From the NCBI GenBank assembly GCA_013398295.1, contig VZSF01008738.1:183501-247500 (forward strand): 64,000 bases of DNA, given 5' to 3'. The translations under genes and the position numbers were made by a program. Source of the stretch: Chionis minor. Lineage: Eukaryota > Chordata > Aves > Charadriiformes > Chionididae. The notes beneath the pieces were generated by a model. That model was not told the origin of the DNA, searched no databases, and was given only the letters and a program-made list of their open reading frames with translations. Every line of letters starts with the position of its first letter. The first letter of the stretch is position 1. Shown here in pieces: positions 12,131 to 23,165 of the stretch.

Positions 12131-14689
12131 GTTGCTAAACGTACATTTAAACTAGGTGTGTCGGTCTGCGGTATCGATAGCATGTTTGTGATTTGAAAGC
12201 ATTTTAAAACACCACGTTTTTAATAGTTATGTTGAGTTGAGCCTTTCAAGCTATGTGTTGCTGTGCGTCACAGCAATAGTTGAAACGTGCGCAGCAGTGC
12301 GTTGTAGTGGGTTTTTAGCAGCAAAGAGAATAGGCGCTGCCTTTTCCTCTACCAAACGTTCGACCAGAATGAAACCAATGGATCATACCGAGACCGGTGT
12401 TTGCAAAATGCGGTGCCTGAAGTTAAACCTACGGGTTTTTAAGTAACTAAGTTAGTTAGCGTGCAAGATTTTATTGTCAGACTTTTAGTAATTTAGTAAA
12501 TACTTTTAGCTTTTAGTAATTCTTCCCAGACCTGGCAGTCTGGTGGGTGCTTTGGTCCCACCAAATCCTAGCGAAAGACACCTCTTTCTGAACTAGCGTC
12601 GGCAAGCTCTAAACTGCAAAGCCTATCTTCCAGCAGTTTTTACATCCTGAACCCAGGGTTTGTAATCCAGAGGCTTTCTGAAGATGTGTTTTAGAACAGC
12701 CCTTCGGATCTAATAAGCTTAGAAGCGGCTCTGCCAAAGACCTTTTGCCTCAAGACAGACAAGTCCTTTCCTGAAAAGGTGGCGTTTTTGCCACTTGAAG
12801 GGAAGTTAAGTTGCTCAAGATGGAACCTCCTGATGCGTTCTAATCTCTCCTGTTCCCGCGTATTTAAAAGTTTGAGGTCACTGTTACATAGATAAAATCC
12901 TCAGCGTATTGCAGAAAGTGGGGGACGGGCGGGAGGGAGTGGTAGAGCAATATTTTGAAATTGTGCCTAAATATTTAAGATTCGTCTTCTAAACGCTTGC
13001 ACAGTTGGCAAAGTTTGGAGGATATGCAACAGCTTGCAGAAAAGAGCAGGGCAGGCCAGTTCCCCACCTCCACCGTAGCGGCCATCAGTTTCTCAGTCTT
13101 CTAGACGAAGGTGCGAGGAGAACTGAGCTCTTCTCAGGAGCTGAGATTTTCCGTGCGCCATTTTCCAGTTCCGGTGGGAAGGACGCATCTAAATGTCCCC
13201 AGGTCGCTTGGAAATCGCAGCCTTTCTCGTTCAGCCCACCGGTTGCTCTGAGGATTCCCTCAGCGCCCAAGCCATTAGGATTTCAAAGGATTTGCATTAG
13301 TGAGGTCTGGGAAGGAGGAAAGAATCCATTCCAAGCCTTGAGGGTTAGCTGTCTCCCCTGGCTTTATCTCACACCGCTAATGTAAAATACTAGGGAGAAA
13401 AAAGTGCTCTTTTCCCATAAAAGTATTGTTTTTCATCAGTTCAGCTGATAATTAGAAGTTTTAGCATATGGTTTTATAGATGAATTCTTTCTGGACTCAG
13501 CTCGTTGCCTAAGGAGATAACAGCTGGAAAGGAAGAAGACCCTTTGAAAGAAACCACAGGAAGACAGAGATACACATGCATACCTTAAGCATGCTTGGAA
13601 TACATGCCTTCAGAAAAATCCATCATTTCATCTCAGATGCTTAATCAAACTTTGATTCAAGAGGTTAATTTATTCACGGATGTTAACCCCGCTTCCTTCA
13701 GAAAGGAAGACGTTGGAGAAGCTGGTCCGCTCCACAAATGCACATATCCAAATCGGTATGCAACACTACAACATTTCCTTTAGTAGCGCACCTGCCTGTC
13801 TAGGTGCCGTTTAGTTCCTCCAGGTCTTCCTGCTCGTCGTGTCTCCTTGCGACTCTGATCCACCAAAGCACCTAGGCGTTGTTGTCAGGGCAACTTTGGC
13901 ACGCATCTCAAGGTCATGTTTTTAAAGGTGTTAAAGGTGTAGGCAGGTGCCCAGGGGGCTTCTGAAAAACCCGTGGAAGCTCCCTGCCACGCACCCCGCC
14001 CGCTACGAGAAACCATCAGGTTTGGAAATCTGTCTTGGCCCTTTACCTGCGTCTTCGACACCTGAAGCAATTAGTTGAATGATAGTGCAGGGCTGCAGCT
14101 GTTGATCATGCTCTGGCTTCTCGTTCATCGAAGAGGAAAGCGCATAACTGAACCTACGTGACAACCAGACAAATGCTCTACTTGGGTGCCTTTCTTAATT
14201 TCTAGGTCGGCCTTTGCTATAAATTCCCCTCAGATAGTCAGATAATAAACCTCTCCCTAAGATTTGATTCTTTTCTGAGGAAGGTCCAGCCATCTCCCGT
14301 CTCGCTGCTGACCGTTATATACACCTCTGTCTGCCGTGGCGAGGAACCCGTTTCAGTAAATCCACAGTGAACCGAGCTGAGGTCCCCTGTTCTCCAGAGA
14401 CGGTTGTTCAGAACCTTGTCTGGCCACACCACTCGCTGTGGAACAGGCACAGAGCGACCTGTGTTTGTAAGCGGCGCTTGCTTTGGTTGTTCGGTTTGGT
14501 TTTGTTTTAACGCCCAAGGCCTGGCTAGGAGGGAAACTTTTATGACTTAGATTTTGATTTTTATAGGGTCAGGTTTTTGGCTCCCGTCTGAAGATGCTTT
14601 GAAAAGGAAAAAAAGAAACTGATTAGCTGACTGCTACTGCAATCACCGTGTACTGGTGTGCAAAAGAACGGGGACTCTGGTTTTGTACG

Positions 14690-14840
14690 TTGATCCGCCA
14701 GCTAAATGCAACTTCCAACAGGCCTTCAGTGATTATTAATTGCACAATATGCATAAGCTATTCATCCTGTTGTTCCTTCAACAATTACATGCCTCTCTTT
14801 TATCTTCTTTGTTGTAGCTTTGAGATAAAACCTTCTTTTC
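14690..14840. promoter_or_regulatory. Candidate A/T-rich regulatory block
   Basis: This CpG-poor stretch has clustered homeodomain- and POU-like words such as TTATTAATTG and ATGCATAA around 14732-14757. It has no open frame with family resemblance and no repeat signature. It could be a distal enhancer for BMP3 or another neighbour, since such elements often sit in the introns of adjacent genes. Inference only. Confidence 0.2.
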
Positions 14841-15179
14841 GTTGGCCGTAAATCCTAATGTGTTGGGCGGTTTTATTCTTTAAAGATGGAGAGAACTAAT
14901 AAGATGATACATTCTGAGTGATTGCTGCACAACTTCTGGAGCCTGCCAGTAGTTTCATAGTTTCTTGGGATCGGGCCTATACCCCGAGGACTTTAGTTTA
15001 TTTTCCTTTTATTGCTTTTATTTTCTTCTCTTTTTCTTATTAACCTTCGCCTTCATCCTGAAATGCAAAAGGTGTACCCAGCTGAAGTTCAGACGGCGCT
15101 GGGAGTACCGAGTAGGTTACACAAAAACCACCTTGGCTACGAGAAATGTTTCTAAACGCTCCGAGGCTGAGGGTGTCTG

Positions 15180-15430
15180 CTCCCAGCCGCCGAAGGCAAA
15201 ACCCGACGGACTTGTGAGTTGGAGCTCTGGGACTACGGGAGCAGCGGCGGAGAGGCAGGGCGAGCTGCGGAGAGGGTGGCCCCAGCCCGGGTCCGGCTGG
15301 GACGATGCTGCCGCCCCGGCGCCCTGCCATCCTGCCGGCACCGCCGCCCACGGGCGGCGGGGGGAGACGGGGCGTCACACTGGGACGCAGAGTGAGGAGA
15401 AGCCCCTTGGCAGGGGTTAAGGAAAGGGTG
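15180..15430. other. CpG-rich patch
   Basis: A dense CpG and GC-rich segment. Open frames overlap on both strands (up to 181 codons on the minus strand), a usual by-product of GC-rich sequence. No exon structure could be supported. Confidence 0.4.
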
Positions 15431-16518
15431 TCGGCAGTGCTCTGTCTGACAGTGCCTGACACCACGCTCGGCAGCGGGAGTGAGTTTGAGAGATGGAGCG
15501 ACACAGCTAATGGTTGCACTTTGACCTCGTGTTTTCTGTCTGATAAAAGACTCGTTTTGTTGTGTGCCTGTTTGCGCAGAAGCACGTAGCAGTATACAGC
15601 AGGGGCAAATCAGTGCTGCAAACTCCGTTGCATGGCGGCGGCAGTCCGGTGTCTGGAGAGAGAGCGTAAATATCTGCAGCAACTTTTGTCACAGAAAGTT
15701 CTGCCAGAGTTTGAGGAAATGGCACCGTTTCCAAATTCTGAAACCACCTGAATTACACGGGTTGTCCCAGACAGGCAGTAACATAGTCTCTCTGTGATGG
15801 TGTTTTACAGAAGTATTTTGTGGATTATTTTAAGTACTTTTGAAAAACAGGTAGCAATCCTCTCATTTAATTTCCCATTTGTAGTTCTCAGTCCACCCTC
15901 GAGAAGGGAAAGGAAATCTTTTGCACTCAAAGGAACATTCAGTCAACGGTATGTTATGTCGTATCGATGACGCGTTGTTAAAATCTGCGCCTTCCTGTCC
16001 TGCGAGCAGAGGTAACGTCCTTTCCTTCCCTGCTGATTTTTGAAACGTCTCCTTGCGCTTGTTGAGGTCCCACAGAGACCTGTTCTGCCCGGAGGTGAGG
16101 GCAGTTTGGGAAGAAGAAAGAATCCTAAACTTTGTAAATGAAACGGGAACTTTAATGTAGCGGTTAAGGATTTGGTGATTTTAACGACATCCTGCTGAGG
16201 GAGCAAACTTGAGGCACACACCCAGATTAGGCAGAGTGAAGTATGTGGCCCGATTGAAGTCCTTTGGCTTTGATGGATGGTGAAGTGCGATGTCTTGTGA
16301 CGTAACCGGATGACGAGCCGGGAGGGCGGGCAGTTGGTGAGACAGCGCAGAGATGCGCAGGGTGATCATCTGGGTCCCGTTGCTGCCTCGAGAATACCCA
16401 TGCGGGGGTGCGCTCGTTATGTTATGCGTTTTTGAAATCATCTTTTATTCCTAGATAATTTATGACCAGAAGAAAACTTACCTGATGAGTAAGCTCCGTG
16501 CAACAGACTGTTCAACAG

Positions 16519-16519
<1 letters not shown>

Positions 16520-16563
<44 letters not shown>
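16520..16563. repeat. (GT)n dinucleotide microsatellite
   Basis: An uninterrupted TG/GT tract of about 43 bases ending in GCGCGC. It alternates purine and pyrimidine, so it could adopt Z-DNA, and its length is likely polymorphic between individuals. Confidence 0.97.
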
Positions 16564-16568
<5 letters not shown>

Positions 16569-17379
16569 TTAGATGCTTCTAGACAGACCAACAAGATGAA
16601 CTACACAGCAGCTGTTAATGGGCACGGGCAGCACAGGTGTGCACTTGGCAGTAGCTGAGAACACAGGTAGAGGTGTGTTTTCCGATACAAAAATGACTCT
16701 CTGAATATTAGAGGTTCTTGTTATTCTGTCGAGAAAAAGACTGAAAAACAGAATCGCTTGATGATAGCATCTTCTGGCTTTGGGAATTCTAACTCTCTTG
16801 CGTAAGGGAATTGCTTTCCAAGTCCTTTTTGTGTTGCTGATGTTCTGACCGAGAAATACGCCAGGCCATGGGAAACTCAAAATCCACCACTTGGTGAGGG
16901 CTTCAGTACGAGCTGCGTACGGCAGGAAAGCTTCAGACGTCCAGCACCCTTGGGGCACTTCTAGCCTAGGTCACAGGACTGAGACTGTTCGTGTTATGGT
17001 CTTGCCCAGTCTCGACGTACATTTCCCAGGCAGTGTGGTTTTATAGTTCAGCGAAGCTCATTGCTAGCGTACCTTGCATTTATCTTCACCTCCTTTCAGT
17101 GCGTTGCCCTCGTGGTATGCCCACGAAGTCAAGAGAGCTGACTTGGAGGCTTGCTGAGCAGGCATACGGCTTCACATCAGGTCAACGGAAGCTGCGGGTG
17201 CTCACTGCTTTTGCATATCACACTCCTTTTTCCTCCTTGATGTAGGGAAAAATGGGCAATCTCGGAGGCAGATCCCAGGCGGGAGGTGGAGCAGCCATGT
17301 GGCTTGGGGGGTTATCAGAAGGAGAGAGTAAGATCAAAGGGTTACAGTGCCGAGAGGAGCTCTGCGAGCCCTTTGATCT

Positions 17380-18060
17380 CAGAGCTGCTCCAGCACGCCG
17401 CCGAGGATGTTAAATGAAAGCCAGTCTCCGTGCCCCGCCGGACGCTTCCCTGCGCGTGGCATTCATCACCAGGCTTCGTGGCAGGGTCTCCCGTGCAGAG
17501 GGCTCGGCGCGTCCTCACAGCGCTCGCTTTGTGGTGGCCGGTCAGGATCCCAGCCTGCCTGTGGAATCACAGGTGAACGGGAACCGGCATGCGCTCCTTT
17601 CAGAGGTGGTCTTGCTGAGTGGAGGAAGGGAAAAGGAAAAAAACACGTGTTTTTAAAGCCATACAAAAAGAGGAGAGTCAGCGGCTCAGGCAGCTTCATG
17701 GCCGCGGAGCAGTCGTAGTCCCAGTGACTGGCGGTGGTGTGTTAGTTCTTGTCCTGTGCTTGGTGAGGGCGCTGGGTGAGCGTCAGCCCTCCCGCGACCA
17801 CGGGCAGCTTTGCCGCTGTTCTCAGTTGTGGCGGGTTTCAGGGTCCCTCCTGCTGCCCGGGACAGACGCGAGGCAGGGCGGCGCTGGGGACCTGCAGAGA
17901 GAAGGCGCTGGCCGCAGGGCGCTGCTGCAGGAGCCAGAAGGAGAAGCTGCGTCTCTGCCGGGCTGGGAGACGCGCGCTGCTAGCTGGCAGGGTGTTCATC
18001 CGAAAAACTGCCTTGCAGCGATGACCTGTCATTGCTGACCCCCGTGCTGTGGTGGGGCCG
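17380..18060. other. GC- and CpG-rich patch
   Basis: This stretch has raised GC and many CpGs, with several overlapping short open frames on both strands. None resembles a known protein and no convincing exon boundaries frame them. Confidence 0.3.
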
Positions 18061-20215
18061 TTGCCAAGCTGGGTAGTGAGATGCAGCGAATTAAACATGC
18101 GCGAAACGGCAAAGACGAGGCCAAACCAGTCTTAAAGATGATTTCTGAACATCCTCTCGCCATGCCAGCGCTGAGCAGGGAAGCTTGGCCGCAGATTAGA
18201 GGCAGGGATCCCCGTCTACTGCCAGCGGCGCGAAGGGGACGTGTGGGACGCTCGCTGTCCACGGGGGTGACTCCGGCGTGTGCAGCGGGCAGCGCTCTGC
18301 TTTTCCACCACCTCTGGGAAACCAGGGCGTGAATGGGCTCTGTGCGCCAGGTGCTCCTTTCTACCTACTTTTTATACAAGAGTTCCTTGGAGTTACTCCT
18401 GATTTACAACCAGTTGGCAAGATCATCCGCCGCGTGAGCGTAGCCAAATGCGACAGGGTTTTAATTCGGTGGTGATAATACAGCACAGGTGAGCAGGAGG
18501 AAAACCCACCAAAAATAGCGACTGCACACTGTAGCTGTGGACAAATCAAACGGCCTTGGTTTTCCCCAGTCCTGTAACGTATCTCACCCTACCCTGCCAA
18601 TCATTTGTTAAATACAATTATTTCCGTCAAAGGTGCTTCAAGATAAAAAAGAAGAGCAAAACTCAGCATCTTTAGATTTCTTAGGTGGAAAAAGTAGCTC
18701 GTTCTTGTTTAACCGGAGGCCTGTGACACGCGTCTTACTACGAAATAGCGGTTGGCGTGGAGTCAGGCATATGTGCCGTATTACGTGGTGTCGCGTCCCA
18801 CCGAGGCGCTGACCTCGTTTGCACCAGAAGGCTGTGGAGGGACTGGCGGGCCAGATCCCATCCAAGCATGTTGCTCCGTTGTCATATTTGGCAAGCGCAT
18901 GGAGAATGCCAGTTTCCCCCCATTGGAATGCTTACCAGCGCGCTCCTACCGGAGGGCAGAAAGAAAGAGAGCGCCAGCATAAAGGAGCTGCAGCTTCTTT
19001 GTGTTCCCGGCCCCAGTCTCCTTTGTTGTCCGCATCCCTCTATCTCCCTTGTCTGCACCCTTCTGCCGCTGCCCAACTAAAGCAAGCTGGTCTGTAAATT
19101 ACCAGGAGGGGGTCTGAAGCCAGATAGTTTGCATCGCAAATTCATAGAACCACAAACTGAAAAAAGCTGTTGAGCCGTCATTGTTTATAATTAGTTTTTG
19201 ACTGAAGTCCCAGTCTGCTATAGGGAATGGTTTTATCTTTGTGTACGCGTGGGTGGGAAGAGAAAAGTGGAGAACTGAATCAAGGAACCAATCCTTATCC
19301 TGAGGGGAAGAAAGAATAGGGTAGTATAATGTAACCCCATGGGATCAAAGGTGGGGCCAACACAGACATAAACACCTTTACACCATGTTCTGTCTCCCTG
19401 AGTCTGCTGATTTAAATAGTAAATAGTAAGTTGGGACAACAAAGCTCCTACCCTGCAGATGCACACCTTCCTCACTTCTGGTCCGGTGGCGATGGGCGGC
19501 CCGGGGTTTGTTCAGCATGCGAAGCGCTCCCCGGTCTGCCCCGTCCCGGTGCGCCGCGGCCTCAGCCCCGGCAAGGCGCTGCGCGAGGGGTTCTTCCGCC
19601 ACAGCCCGTTTCCCACCGCAGAGTAAGGGGGGAAAGAGGGGACGATGGCACACTGAGGCGTCACAGTCCAGTTTGTAACCATGCCAAGGATTTGCCTCTA
19701 GGAAAATCCTAGTTGTCCAGCTCCCTGAATGTGAGCAGCCGCAGGACTCCAGCCAAAGCCGCCCGTCTTCCGGCTGGAGCTGGCGGTCGGGACTCGGCTC
19801 TGCTCTGCCGTCGGCCCTCATGTTCTAGGGAAAAATCTCCCGTGTTTTTTGTGCCCCGGCTCCCCCAGCCACTGAGGAGCTGTAACAAGGCCTTACATCT
19901 CGCAAGAATGTCAGGCGGTTTAATGCCTGTTTACAAAAGGACCCAGAGATTTTTGGATGAAAGACATTCTGTGAGCACCACGTGGTTTGATGTGCTGCCA
20001 TCTTGGTACCCGAAGGATAACTTTAAGGATACAAAAACCTGTATCCAGACTCCTGTGTTCTGGGAGGGCATCTGCCTGCCTGCAGAATGAAAATCTGCTC
20101 AGACCAGAATGAGCTGATGAATGGAAAAAAGGACCCGCCTCGCATATTTTAGGCTGTACTCCCAGACACAGTGAGCTACTTCTTATATACCCCTGGCACC
20201 AACGAGTCACGGGCT

Positions 20216-20241
20216 TAAAAAGAAAAAAAAAAAAAAGAAAA
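20216..20241. repeat. A-rich low-complexity run
   Basis: Mostly A with scattered G, including 14 consecutive A residues. No retroelement body was recognised upstream of it. Confidence 0.8.
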
Positions 20242-20682
20242 GAACCCCCGAAGATGCATTCTTTTTGCGGCTGGACTACGAGCACGACTAAGTCTCTCGG
20301 GCTCCACATGGTTAAGTGCCGCGTTGAAAACTGTTACATTTCTTCCAAAGCATACGGTAATCAAGCGAAATAATAATAGAACAAATGTACACTGAAATCT
20401 TTTTGTTCGGCGTTTGATCATGTTCATCTGATAGCGTGTTTTCATCTCAGGATAATTTAAGTTCTTAAAGCCATGTGGAATTCTGCTAACAAAAATGAGT
20501 TTGATTAGGTTGGGATTACAGTAATTCCTAAAAGGCACTTACTGCTGAAGGTCAGTTTCGTTTTTATTCTAGAGAAAGAAACACAGATGCGATGGGATTC
20601 CCCGGGTCCTGATTTCCAGCCCCTTCCTCTTGCGGCAGCCTGGTGGCAGAATGCATTGGTGGTCGTCAGCGACGTCACCAGT

Positions 20683-20710
20683 TTTACTGAAAACGGAAGT
20701 TTTCAGTAAA
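20683..20710. repeat. Perfect 12-bp hairpin with GGAA loop
   Basis: TTTACTGAAAAC at 20683-20694 and its exact reverse complement at 20699-20710 flank the loop GGAA. A CRE-like GACGTCA lies just upstream at 20671-20677. It is too short to be a microRNA precursor on its own. Confidence 0.75.
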
Positions 20711-23035
20711 GGACATGAGTAAAGGTATGCGGGGGAAATTTCCTTCTGTGTCCAGACATCTATGCCGCCTCAAAGCAGGCGCTGTCTGCCGCTCTTTGCT
20801 TTAGGGAGCAGGGGAATGCCAGGCAGCTCGGGGCTGACGTGTGGGAAAGGCAGCCGGGGAGCCCCCGGTACAGGGTTTGGAGAGATTCACTTCGTTTTGC
20901 CAGTGGACTTGGGGTTTATGTCGCGCCTCGAAGCACGTGATAGAAACTAATTTGTCGTGAAAGAGTGAGTCCGTAGCAAAAGTGTTTGCACTAGTCGCTG
21001 ACTTCCAGCAGAAAGGCGCTCTGACCTCTGATCTTGTCTTCGCTGGCTTAAATGGGGAAGTATGGTAGCAGTGGGGTTGGAAACTTGGCAAAATTCAGGA
21101 AGCTATTATCCGACGGCTAATCGACTATTTCCGCCTTCAGATGTTTAATTTCTTTTTAATGAATGTGGGGAAGTCTTTCAGAGAGACGTATATCCTCTCC
21201 CCCCTCCCAAGATAATACGGAGCAATTCCTTCCTAATCTGGTAGTGGTTTTCCAGCAGAAACAAGCCCTATTTTTGCAACTGGACTTGTTTACCAAGTTG
21301 TGTCCGTAGGGACGGGGAAAAACTGTATGGTTGAAAGAAGGTAACCGAGTAGAGAGTTAAAAGAATCAGTGTATTTAATTTATACATAAGTTTGCGCATA
21401 TTCTTATTCCTAGATTTGAACGGTGAATGAAGAAATCTTCCGGTTTCCACTTAATGTGGATACTTGGGAGCAATAAATGATTCTGTAGACGGCAAATTAA
21501 CGTGACCAATCAGCACATCGAAGCACAGCAGTTATTACTACTGATGTGAATTGAATTGCGTCCACCCATCTTTCACTCGTTTTCTGCAGGCACCTGAGCG
21601 TTAGGCTGCACGGAGTTCCAGAGGGCAGCTTCCACTTGCGCTCACTCGCTTGCTCAGGGACGTAACTTTGTGCAGAACACGACATTTTGCATTATCTGGC
21701 TGTAATCCAAGGCCGTCAACTTCCGTGCTGCCGGGATGAAATCTGTGCGGGTCTTGTAAATTCGTCTCCCCATCATTATACGTTGCTCCGTTGGTAGCAG
21801 AGGTGTTCAGGATGTGAACAGGTTGAGTGTCCGTAACAGCGGGGCCTGTCGCTTTGCACTCTTTCAAAGTGAGGAAGAAATCGAGGCGCTTTAAAAACAG
21901 AACCGTGTGTCTGGTTGGAATGGAGTATCCTTGTAGAAGGCAGGAAAATTAAAAGGCATTTTCTAAATTTCTTGAATCTTCCTTACGCGCAGAGTGATTT
22001 CCTGACTTCCTCCCATACCTGCACCTTTTGCAAAAAGATATGCTCATCCGGTGGGCAGCAGAAGTGCGATGCGCCGCTGCAGCGATCAGATGAGTACCCC
22101 AGCCAGGTTCGGGCAGCAGAGCCGCGGCAGCGTGCAATTTGTAGGTACGTCTGAGCTGAAAAGGTTTCTAAGCAAGTACTAGCAGTAAGTGTGCAAACGA
22201 CGGCCGGCTCGTTGGCCGTGCGGCGAGTGCAAAGCCCAGAAGGGCTGATAAAAAGTTTGAGAAGTCAAAAGATGAAAGTGTGAGAGGGCTCGGGGGACTG
22301 CAGCACCTCTGACCGCGGAGACGGACTGATAAACTGCTGGAACCCTCCCATGTCCGTTTTGTATTTGACGTAGCCAGCTGATTCCTTTTGACTTTTGTTG
22401 AGCGCCGGACATTTTGGGAAGGAGCAAGCACCGTCAGCCTGATGGAAGGGTTTGCGCCAGAATTAAGCCCAGGGTGACGCAGCTCGCTGGGGAGCTGGAG
22501 TTCAGCCCCTCCCGCTGCGACTGGCCCACAAGGAAACTTCCAAAACCTCCTTACTACCAGAATTATATTAAAAACAAGAGAAAGGGAAGCAGTAAGGCAG
22601 CGAGAGAGTTTCAGTGAGATCCTAAGGGGAAACGGTCGTTCCCACATCTGGTTTGCAGATCCGTGGTGGTCCGGGAAGCACTTTCAGGTGGTCTCCGGAG
22701 CTGTTTCCGTCACAGTAGTAGTTCTCAAGCACCACCACTTCCCACTAGCTGCAGCCCGGGCTCGAGTCTTTCAGGAACACCAGTACTGAATGGATGAGGA
22801 GGCAGCCAGGCGCCTCCGTTCTGGTTTGCCAGAGATCAGATATGTAGGGCCATATCTGGACAGGTTTTCTAATATTTAGTAGGCTTGGGCTCCTCGGTGA
22901 ATCTCTCTGGCTTTCAGTGGGGCTGTTGTGGAATCGGGAACGACTCAGTATGAATAAGCAGGTCAGAATCTGCCCTTTAAGCTGGAAGAATGACATCCAT
23001 TAAAAGCACAGGGTTTCTGTTTCGCATTTTCACAG

Positions 23036-23165
23036 CTTTTACAACTGGGATAGAAATGTCAGCACCTCACATTCCAGCCCGAATTACCAAGTGATCGCAG
23101 AAAATGCCTGTGGACTGCTCTTCAAGAACAAAAGTGATAGGAAAATAATAAATGTGGATCCTAAG
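23036..23165 (+). CDS. CFAP299: CFAP299, penultimate coding exon
   Basis: The exon begins after a TTTTCACAG acceptor (AG at 23034-23035) and ends at AAG before GTAAAT. The first base completes a codon from an upstream exon, then 43 codons follow with no stop, starting FYNWD and containing [11 protein letters not shown] and [10 protein letters not shown]. These match the C-terminal part of CFAP299 as I remember it from mammals, including the FYNWD box, the SSPNYQVIA segment and the INVDPK end, so identity does not rest on one motif. The donor is phase 0, fitting the exon at 25539. The protein has no recognised catalytic domain; its role in motile cilia or flagella and germ cells is known only from the family. 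Between the FYNWD and SSPNY boxes the residues diverge from what I recall in mammals. Confidence 0.88.

Larger units (their letters stand above)
1..23035 (+). other. CFAP299 intron (noncoding, 23 kb)
   Basis: No coding exon was recognised in this stretch on either strand. Open frames here are short, lack family resemblance and often overlap in several frames, especially inside GC-rich patches. Contents noted: CpG-rich patches near 1.77-2.17 kb, 15.2-15.4 kb and 17.4-18.1 kb; G or T homopolymers with unresolved bases at 5359, 6155 and 7914; a (GT)n microsatellite at 16520; an A-rich run near 20220-20240; perfect short hairpins at 4403 and 20683; and A/T-rich blocks near 12.0 and 14.7 kb that resemble conserved noncoding sequence. 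Assignment as intron rests on the exon at 23036 starting mid-codon, so at least one coding exon lies upstream. Confidence 0.6.

Noticed and set aside
15040..15585. 181-codon minus-strand frame
   Set aside because: It coincides with a CpG-rich patch and with three other long overlapping frames, a compositional effect.
19140..19190. Possible reverse-oriented CR1 end (TTCATAGAACCACAAACTG)
   Set aside because: Only the first few words resemble the reverse complement of a CR1 3' end. The expected GGTTGGAAGGGACC part is absent.
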